Below are positions 56,401 through 64,000 of a stretch of 64,000 nt of DNA, piece after piece. The position numbers and the translations under genes are program-made. This DNA is from Euphorbia lathyris (lineage: Eukaryota > Streptophyta > Magnoliopsida > Malpighiales > Euphorbiaceae): contig NC_088917.1 in NCBI RefSeq assembly GCF_963576675.1, positions 10,444,001 through 10,508,000 on the forward strand. The letters run 5' to 3'. The number at the start of each line of letters is the position of its first letter. Position 1 is the first letter of the stretch. The notes under the pieces are model-generated. The model ran no database searches, was not told the DNA's origin, and worked only from the letters and a program-made list of their open reading frames with translations.

Positions 56401-57745
56401 TGTTGGTCCCTTATAACATTACAAGTATAGTTCCAAGGAGGGGTTAGGAACTATTTAAACTTTTTAAATTTAGGGCAGACTTCTTTTCTTAAGAGAAAAG
56501 GTTTTTAACAGCGTCGCTGAGTAAACAGCAAGATACTGGCTTAGTCAACTGGTGACTAGGTCAGTTTCTTAACTTGAGTCAGGATATAGCACTTAGAGTC
56601 TATTCCTGAGCTCAGATGTTCGTTGCGCACAACTCAGCTTGACCTCTTTACTTGGTCAGTTTTTGGTTATTTAAGCAAGCAATATATATAAGGAGTTTAA
56701 GGTAAGAAATACGTTACTCAGCAGATTTATCCAGGTTCGGCTTCTAAGCCTACGTCCTGTCCCCGGAACACGTTCCGAGCTTTCGAATCCTCTACTGAGC
56801 TCTTTAAAGGTAGAGCCTCAAACCTTTTATAATCTTAGCAACTGAGTATAACAAGAGTACCTTCCTCTATACCTCTACTCAATCCTAATCTCTCACTGAG
56901 TACTATAACCGAGTACTCAGCCTCTCCTTTCTAATCTCTAGAAATGATAAGTGTTTGTCCTAAACAATGATTGCTAAGACACCTTAGATGATTGAATAAT
57001 CACTCTAGACTTTTACACAAAAGATATGAAATTTAGTGTAAGATTGCTTTGCTTCTTCCTTGCAGAACTTGCGTAGAAATTTGGTCAGCGTAATGGCTTG
57101 ATCAAGTTCTGTGTTGAATGAAGCTTCTGATGGCACTACTATTTATAGAGACGTCTTGAGGCATCGGTCATTTCGAATTTCGAAATAACCGTTGGAGGGA
57201 AACGGCTTCCTGTCATTGTCATCCTGTCTTGCTCAGAGCTCTCGGCCAATCAGATTTGAGTATCTTCTGTCCTCGGTCAGCTTTTGGTTAGCTCGGCAGA
57301 GTGTCTCTCCTTTTATGGTAAAGTCAACTGGACAGCATACTGTGTCGTCTGAACTTTACCCAAAGTGGAAACACTTTGTCTGGAAGTTTTCCTTAGCCAG
57401 CTGCTGTCTTGTACGCTTTGTCGAATCAACTCAGCAGCTTCGTTCCGAAGTTGTTCCCTGAAGGTCTTCTAGATCCTTCTTCCGCTGAGTTGCGTTTTGT
57501 CCACAACGACAACGTTTTGACATTCACGGACCGAGTTGTCTTGAATTGTTTGACTTGGGCTTTGACTCTTGTATTGAGCTTGGGCCTTTTAATTCTTATG
57601 TCTTATAAGCAATTTTAACTCAATATTGAACAAACATATTAGTAGAATAAATCAAAGCATTTAAACTTAGTGTGTTTAGAATATGTTTTTAATTATACTT
57701 AAACAATTTTGTCAAATCAAAATTATGTGGAAAGGTGTTTCAACA
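56401..57745 (-). repeat. 5' LTR of element C
   Basis: 1345 bp, TGTTGAAACACC to GGGACCAACA on the minus strand. A TATA box, CTCTATAAATAG, reads on the minus strand at about 57150-57139. Upstream of it is the palindrome ATTTCGAATTTCGAAAT (57170-57186), as in the LTR of A. CCTTT (57746-57750) follows as the target duplication. Confidence 0.92.
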
Positions 57746-57750
57746 CCTTT

Positions 57751-58451
57751 GTGCTGATGAAAAGGGTAAGTCTGTAGACAGCAGGTTATATCGAGGTATG
57801 ATAGGCTCTCTACTTTATCTTACTGCCAGTAGACCTGATATTCAGTACTCAGTATGTTATTGCGCAAGATATCAAGCTGACCCCAGGGAATCTCACTTAA
57901 TAGCTGTAAAAAGAATTTTCAGATATTTGCAGAGCTCAGTTAATGCAGGTTTATGGTATCCAAATACAAGTGACTTCACACTGATTGGATATACTGATGC
58001 TGACTATGGACGAGATAAGCTAGAACGAAAAAGCACTTCAGGAGGATGTCAATTCCTAGGAAGCTGTCAGGTTTCGTGGTTCAGTAAAAAGAAGTCATCA
58101 GTAGCCTTATCTACAACTAAAGCTGAGTACATTGCTGCTGGAAGCTGTGTGGCCCAAGTCCTATGGATTAAGCAACAGCTTGAGGATTACGACGTCAAAA
58201 CAGAAACAATAGAAGTCAAATGTGACAACAAGAGTGCCATTGACTTATCTAAGAATCCAATCCAACACAGCAGGATGAAGCATGTCAGCATAAGACATCA
58301 CTTCATCAGAGATCATGTACTCAAGGGTGAGATCAAGCTGACCTACGTTTCAACAAATGAACAGCTTGCGGATATCTTTACGAAGCCCTTGGCTCGTGAG
58401 CAATTTAACATACTAAGGGAAGCTATCGGTATGTCTAATCCTCTTCAATAA
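57751..58451 (+). CDS. pol of element B, 3' part (end of RT, RNase H)
   Basis: It resumes pol where element C interrupted it: the CCTTT duplication joins VL of the upstream segment to CADEKGK here. RNase H motifs are GYTDADYGRDK, STTKAEYIAAG (K replaces the E of the copies in A and C), [12 protein letters not shown] and [14 protein letters not shown]. It ends at TAA 58449 after MSNPLQ. The part is open throughout. Confidence 0.9.
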
Positions 58452-58849
58452 ATTCTATGTGCTAAATTGAATGTTGGGTGATTACCATGCTGGGTGATGT
58501 GTGACAATTTAGTAACTGTTGCATGCTGAGTGAAGAATGACATGTAATCACCCTAAGCTGAGTAGACATACATGCTGAGTGATTTTTCCTAAGCTGGGTT
58601 ACTAAGTCCACAAACAACTATCCTACGTAAAACTGACTACTCAGAATCACAAACGTTTGATATTCTTAATGCTGAGTAAAATCCATTTAAAACATTAAAT
58701 GCTAGCACGCGCATTAATAGCCACCTAGGATAACGTAAGCAATAATGAGAAAACCCATGCACCGAACGTGTCATAAATGACAGAATCTCTGTCGGTTGAT
58801 AATCTCGAGGTTAAACGGCTAGTTCAACAAATATGATCATTTAGCACCT
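58452..58849 (+). other. intergenic spacer of element B between pol and the post-pol ORF
   Basis: About 400 bp without ORFs. The first half repeats 'gctgggtgat' and 'gctgagtga' phrases. The second half is conserved with element C (CCACCTAGGAT, GTGTCATAAATGACAG), which fits an internal promoter. Confidence 0.6.
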
Positions 58850-58859
58850 CTATAAATAG
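58850..58859 (+). promoter_or_regulatory. TATA box before the post-pol ORF of element B
   Basis: CTATAAATAG 97 bp before the ATG at 58956. Spacing and upstream sequence match element C. Confidence 0.6.
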
Positions 58860-58955
58860 TGAAAGTTTCCCCACTTGTCACTCTTTACACACGGAATCTT
58901 TGGCATTCGAATCCATCTCTCTGAATCCTAAAATCCTCTCAAAGAACTCATAGTA

Positions 58956-61900
58956 ATGGCGAAATCCCAAAATCCTTCCGGTGGCGGTAACAACGATGAC
59001 CACACCGATGAAAACCCTAAGTCTCCTCCTCAACAAGGTCAGCTTGACCTAACTCCAAACAGAAACCCCAAAACTGACCTAGCAACCTCTTCAAAGAAGA
59101 AGAAGAAGGATAAGCAGCCGAATGAGAAATTCTTCGTCAAGGTGTACCCAAGTGTGAAGAATCATGAGGTTCTCAGATGTAGATGGTTCTCCCCAAGCAT
59201 CATAACATATGAGCAACCATTTTGTGAATGGATTGCGAAAAACGAATGGACTGGACTCTTTTCGCTTGCTGGAAGAACCTATCCTAGGTTAGTACGTGAA
59301 TTCTACTCCAACCTCTGTGTTGATGGAAGTGATGCTGACCATCTAGTCACTCACGTTAAAGGTAAGAAGCTCACCATTACCCCTTCCTATCTCGCAACCT
59401 TGCTAAACCTTCCAAACACCGGAAAGGAATTCAGGACCACTAAAGAGAAGCGTGACCACACAGTCACTTTCTGTAAACCTGCTGGACACAAAGGGGAAAT
59501 ACCCAGCACGTGCATGGGGCAAAACCAAAAAATGGCGCACTATATACTAACCAACTTCATCTTCCCAAAATTCAACGCAGCATCATCCGCTTCAAACTTC
59601 GAGCAGTGCTTCATTTGGCACATGCTGACCTACAGCCCTCTCAATATGCCCGTATTTCTGGTAGGAGCACTCCAACGAAGCACTATCAAGCTTAGGCTGG
59701 GTTCCCTTATAACCCGAATCCTAGAAGATCATCAAATTAACTTGATAAATGAGACAGAAACAATGGGAACTGAGATTACGGCTGCGTTATTGTTTGGGTT
59801 AGTATACAATCAACCTATCAAGCCCAAGAAGGGAAAAGGGGTCATCAAGGCAGCTCAAGGGGAAGCTGAGGGGGAAGCTGAGGGGGACGCTCAGGAGGAA
59901 GATGATGCTGAGCTACGTTAGGAAGAGAATATCGCTGTAGCCGCAGCTGCTGTCCAAACCAAGCGAGAAAAGAAACGCAAGGCAATCCAAACCAGCTCAA
60001 AGGATGTTGATGCTATCCCCAAGAAAATTCGGGTTGTCTCTAAGGGGAAGAAAATTGATGCTGACCAAGGTAAGTTAGCAGAGAAAAGAAAGAGGCAAGA
60101 TGAGCCTGAGGAGTTAGAAAGTGAGGAAACCCCCCTGAAGAAGAAGAAGAAAACTGCTGAGCTGAGTCCAGTTGAAGCTGTTCCTCTTGGATTTGCAGTT
60201 CCTGATGATTCTCACTTCATCAGAAGCCATGAGATTGACCTTGAGCAAATTCCTGCTGATCAAGAAGCAGAAGAACTGAGCAGTGATGAAGATCAGCATG
60301 ATACTGATGAAGATATTGAGCAATATCAAGAAGCTCATACTGAGCAAGAATAAACTGAGAATGTTGAGGAAGTTGAAAGTCCAGCCGTACAGGATGAGAC
60401 AGGTGATGCTGAGCTCCCAGAGCAAGAAATAGTCAGGGAAGGGCTCAATACTGATCTCGGAATAGAATCATCTCTTGATTCCATTCCTACTGACTCACCC
60501 CCTCCACAGACCAGAAAGTTAAGAAGGCTTAAGAAGAAGGCCTACAAATCTCCAGCTATTGACCTCCTGGATGATTCGCCTCCGAGGGATGAAATCACGG
60601 ACCTTACAACTACTCATTTTAGGTTCTTCTCATCACATCCTGAGCCTTCCATACAGGAAAACCAAGCCTCTGTTACTCATACCGAGCAACACGCCAAGAC
60701 TCCAGAAAATCCAAACCAAGCCGGGCAAGAACTCGAAGTCCTAGCTGCTCAGGGAGACAAGCAAGCTAAGGAAAATCCTACTCAACCTGAGGTGCCTCTC
60801 CCTGCACCAACTCAAGACCATGTTGAGCAGGTAATTCTCTCTGCCGATCCACCTTCTTCGCATCTTATTTTGTAGAACATTGAGCAGTCAGCTCCTGCTG
60901 CTCATCCACATCAAAGTCCAGTTGCTGACCATACTGGCACTTCTACTCAAGGACATCACCAAACACCTCCTCAATCTGGTGCTACTAGAATTCCGGCCAC
61001 TGAGGTAAATCCTGAGGCACAATTTGCCTATCTTCATGCAACTGAGTCCGGATGTCGCATCATTGACTCGGCTCAACATCTTCTCCAGGATTTGAATAAC
61101 TCTCATGCCGATGCTGCTGGGTCCGCAAATGTTGAATCACAAGAGCTTTCGTCTGTCACTCAGCTTCTTAATGAGATCAAGAATCTCAAAGACTTAGTAA
61201 GTGTCATGACCTCAGGCCAAACCCAGCAACCCAAGCAAGAATCCTTTGTCAAGCTAACTGAGCTAATATTGATGATGGTGAATCACATGAATTCACTTCA
61301 AGGACAGATCAATGCCTTGCCTACCATCAACAGGGGCTATGCTACCTCTGCTGAGTTAGATCATTGCTTTACCAAACTGTCTTCTGAGCTGACTGGTGCT
61401 CGTGATCTTCTCTTTTCATCTTCCCAATGCATGATGGATGAAATAAATGAAGCTGTCCGTCTTCTGAATCTGAGTAAAGAGGAGATGGAAACTGACATGG
61501 TCAAAACCAATACCATTCTCCAAACTACTCAAAGCCTATTTCGCCATGTGCGTCATACAAACGCTCAACGTGACATCTATGATAAGGCTATCATTAGAAT
61601 GTACCATCAATCCTATGCCCAGCTAGTGGAAGCAATGTCCTGGTTCGCTAAGTCACAAGAATACATGCTCAGCATGATCAGCTCATCCATTCGCGTCCCA
61701 GGTTCAGTTCTGGATGATGGAGTTTTAGTGCTTGATGGGTTGTTTGAAAGCACGAAACGTCTCAAAGGCATACTCAGTCAAACTGACTCGTGCTGCTCTC
61801 AATGACACCTTCATTGCTCCTCCGCCTGTTGGTGGCAAAACGGGGAGAAAAGACGCGATGATGGAACTCAGCAAGACACAGGTGAAGCTTCAGGCAGTAA

Positions 61901-62016
61901 GCAGCGGCAAGACAAAGGCAAAGGAAAACTGTATCAAGCTGCTCATCAAGCACAAGTTAATAGGAAGCAATAGCTTAGTCAACTTAGGACTTAGCTTACT
62001 CTGTATTTATGCTTGA
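58956..62016 (+). pseudogene. post-pol extra ORF of element B (plant transposon/envelope-like)
   Basis: A frame of about 1000 codons. The N-terminus is low-complexity (MAKSQNPSGGGNN). The conserved domain holds EQPFCEWIAKNEWTGLF, LVREFYSNL, then ITPSYLATLLNLPN and FIWHMLTYSPLNM. An acidic and Lys-rich linker with KKKKK and KRKRQ clusters could carry nuclear-localisation signals. The C-terminal half is helical (SVTQLLNEIKNLKDLV, EAVRLLNLSKEEMETD). In-frame stops are TAG 59919, TAA 60351 and TAG 60873, all at likely glutamines. A one-base shift near 61785 moves the end into the frame closing at 62016. The family fits the 'putative plant transposon protein' group. There is no signal peptide or membrane helix. 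Confidence 0.8.
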
Positions 62017-62416
62017 TGACTCGAATATATGTTAAGTATCCTTTCATTCAATTTGACTTAACTATATGCGATGCTTATTAATTTATGATATGTGCTGACC
62101 TGTCTAAAAATTGAACAAACAAATTCAAATTAAAAATACTCAGTATACACTAACTCTGATACCAAAACTATTCGTTATATCAAACTGAGTAAACATTGAA
62201 CTCTTTTGAAAATTGATTTAGAGTGAATCTTAGAAAATCTAGGATTGAACTAAGTCAGTTTAAACATGTCCTCTCTAAATTACTTAGAAGGTTTAGAGTT
62301 GAGTTAAGACAGGATATGCAACCCTTACGAGGGAGTAATTTCAGAAGAATAAAATGCAATTCAATCATGGGGAATTTCAATACTGAGTTCCATGAATTAA
62401 ATATTTTGCCAACATC
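62017..62416 (+). other. untranslated 3' region of element B
   Basis: AT-rich, no ORF of note. It contains CTCTGATACCA at 62154-62164, the exact reverse complement of 11 bases of the element's primer site and so identical to the 3' end of initiator tRNA-Met. Confidence 0.5.
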
Positions 62417-62430
62417 AAAATGAGGGAGTT
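62417..62430 (+). promoter_or_regulatory. polypurine tract of element B
   Basis: AAAATGAGGGAGTT abuts the LTR start at 62431. It proves that the LTR that follows acts as the 3' LTR of element B. Confidence 0.88.
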
Positions 62431-63928
62431 TGTTGAAACACCTTTCCACAAGATTTTGATTTGACAAAATCATTTAAGTCTAATCCATGATTAAGAGACA
62501 ATTAAATTTAAGTGCTTTGATTTAATTGTACTAATCCGTTTGTTCAATATTGAGTATAAATATGAATGCAAAAAGAAATAAAGATTAAGACAGGACAAAG
62601 TCAGCATGAGAACACAACACAAGCTGAGTGAAGAAGCAACTCAGCATAAGAGATGATAAGTCTTCTGCAGAATAACAGCGTCAGAATGAAGCTAATCAAA
62701 GAAGCCGAGTGAAACAAAGCTCAGCACAGAAGAAGTCTGCTCCAAGGAATAAATTCTACAAAACGAAGCTGACCATGGAAGCTGAGTGGAAAAAGAACTC
62801 AGTATGAGTATTGGTGAAAATAAAAGACAATGATTGTTGAAGTGAAGCTGAGTGATCTTCAGGATAGCATGAACGATCCGTTAGCTAAAAGACAAATTCG
62901 ACAACTGTCTGCACCAATAATAGAAGCCTTGAATTACGCAAAAGCCAAATTCCAAGATGCATGGGTCAACTGTTCGATGCTATAAGACAAACTGCCGCAA
63001 GAAGATAAAGTCTGTAGGAAGAAGACAAATCTGACGTCTGAAGAATTCAGATGACAGGATTGGCCTGCACATCTGAAGCTGACCAGAAGTTGTCTCCCCA
63101 AAAGAGCCGTTTTGGACTCAACGGGCAAATCAATTTCAAATGATTTGTTCCTCACATTTCAACTATAAAAGGGACAAAGATATCATTTGGAGTATTGCCG
63201 ATTTACAGAAAATTACAAGTGAGAAAGATACAAATTCAAAGCACTCAAAACAAAAGAGAAAGCTTACACCAATCTTCTATTCTTTGTGTAAATGCTAGAT
63301 TGATTGTCTATAATCATCTAAAGTGTTCTTTATCTTAAAAGGAACAAGTTTGTGATCAATTGTAATATTGAGAGTGTGTAGGATGAGTACTTGGTATTTA
63401 GTACTTAGTGGTAGAGAAATCTAAGTGCTGGGTTGTAGAGCTTAGTAGGAGTTGAGTAGACGAATAGAGGAAGGTACTCTTGCATATTCAATTGCCTGTA
63501 ATCGGTTTGTGCTCTACCCTTAAAGAGCTCAGTATTGGATTCTAAAAGCCCGGAGGATTCTGGGGACTGGACGTAGGCAGAGAGGCCGAACCAGGATAAG
63601 TGATACTGAGTAATTTCTAACCCTCTCAAATATATATATGTGTATGTGTTGCTTGTTGTATTTACTCAGCATATAAACTGACTGAAACTGACACTGAGTA
63701 AATTGGAGTGCTGAGTTGGAAGCTGACCACAAAAGTGTCAATTCTCAACTCTCAAGTGAAACAGTCTTAGTCAGTATCTAACTAAAGCTGTCTTACATAA
63801 AAGAACGGCCAAGCTGACCAAAGCTAAGTTAACAAACTCATCAAAATTATTAAGTCAGCAAGATTAATTAGCAAAAAAGTTATATTAGTTCCTAACCCCA
63901 CCTTGGAACTAATCACACGGGACCAACA
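62431..63928 (+). repeat. 3' LTR of element B, also 5' LTR of the next unit
   Basis: 1498 bp, TGTTGAAACACC to GGGACCAACA, nearly identical to 18806-20295. A TATA box, CTATAAAAGG, lies at 63163-63172. It is preceded by a polypurine tract and followed by a primer site and gag, so it serves two internal regions. Confidence 0.92.
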
Positions 63929-63930
63929 AG

Positions 63931-63942
63931 TGGTATCAGAGC
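63931..63942 (+). promoter_or_regulatory. primer binding site of the second unit
   Basis: TGGTATCAGAGC two bases after the LTR, as in element B. Confidence 0.9.
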
Positions 63943-63990
63943 CTAAGCTCACTACTCAAAGATATAACTATCTTGAGCGGATCCCAACTA

Positions 63991-64000
63991 ATGGCTGAGA
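63991..64000 (+). CDS. gag start of the second unit, cut by the window end
   Basis: ATGGCTGAGA equals the gag start of element B (MAEN...), and its 48 bp leader is the same as that of B. The gene continues past the window. Confidence 0.8.

Larger units (their letters stand above)
26387..57745 (-). mobile_element. copia element C (Sirevirus-like), minus strand
   Basis: A complete element with two LTRs, primer site, gag, pol, post-pol ORF and polypurine tract, all on the minus strand. It is flanked by CCTTT at 26382-26386 and 57746-57750. It is inserted into pol of element B. Its left (3') LTR is split by gypsy element D. Removing D leaves a left LTR of 1342 bp against 1345 bp for the right LTR, so D accounts for the whole interruption. 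Confidence 0.92.
18806..63928 (+). mobile_element. copia element B (Sirevirus-like), host of nested insertions
   Basis: It has 5' and 3' LTRs of 1490 and 1498 bp that differ only at scattered sites, an initiator-Met primer site, gag, pol, a post-pol ORF and a polypurine tract. Its interior is split by a solo LTR (24480-26343) and by element C (26387-57745); each insertion has a perfect 5 bp target duplication. It lies inside element A; the left 5 bp next to it is ACTGG. Directly after its 3' LTR another primer site and gag start follow, so it is one unit of a tandem. Confidence 0.9.

Overview
The window is plant nuclear DNA, almost certainly from a eudicot. The only host gene that looks intact has short GT-AG introns, the AT-rich intergenic DNA is full of MITEs, and the rest is Ty1/copia and Ty3/gypsy LTR retrotransposons of plant type. 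The species cannot be named from the sequence.

Layout. 1-1855 is AT-rich flank with one short SINE-like repeat. 1856-5533 (minus) is a seven-exon gene for a transmembrane-nine (TM9SF/EMP70) protein of 644 residues; its frame closes exactly through six introns. 5534-13553 is intergenic: a degraded LTR fragment, a hAT-type MITE with a perfect 8 bp target duplication, a truncated histone H3 pseudogene (9831-10130), and a dense cluster of five MITEs (10285-13472), one nested in another.

From 13554 to the end the window is one nested stack of LTR retrotransposons. Copia element A (from 13554) is cut at 18805 by related copia element B (5' LTR 18806-20295). B is split by a 1.86 kb solo LTR (24480-26343, TSD TGTAA) and by a third related copia element, C (26387-57745, minus, TSD CCTTT). 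The 3' LTR of C is split by gypsy element D (27327-47116, plus, TSD ACTGT). B resumes at 57751 and ends with its 3' LTR at 63928. A second internal region (PBS and gag start) then begins at once, so B is part of an LTR-internal-LTR-internal tandem.

A, B and C resemble the Sirevirus branch of copia: a gag with several zinc knuckles, gag and pol separated by an amber codon, the order PR-IN-RT-RNaseH, and (B and C) a long extra ORF after pol. That ORF has its own TATA box about 100 bp upstream in both copies. D has the hallmarks of the gypsy TAT lineage: very long LTRs, two RNase H domains, a long 3' region with minisatellites, and an antisense gene. The antisense gene can be read as six exons with canonical splice sites, its own TATA box and a plant-mobile-domain product. 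The D gag carries four successive capsid-like repeats, and its LTRs carry an array of GC-rich perfect hairpins directly upstream of the TATA box. Most element ORFs are decayed, commonly by TAG where a CAG glutamine codon is expected.
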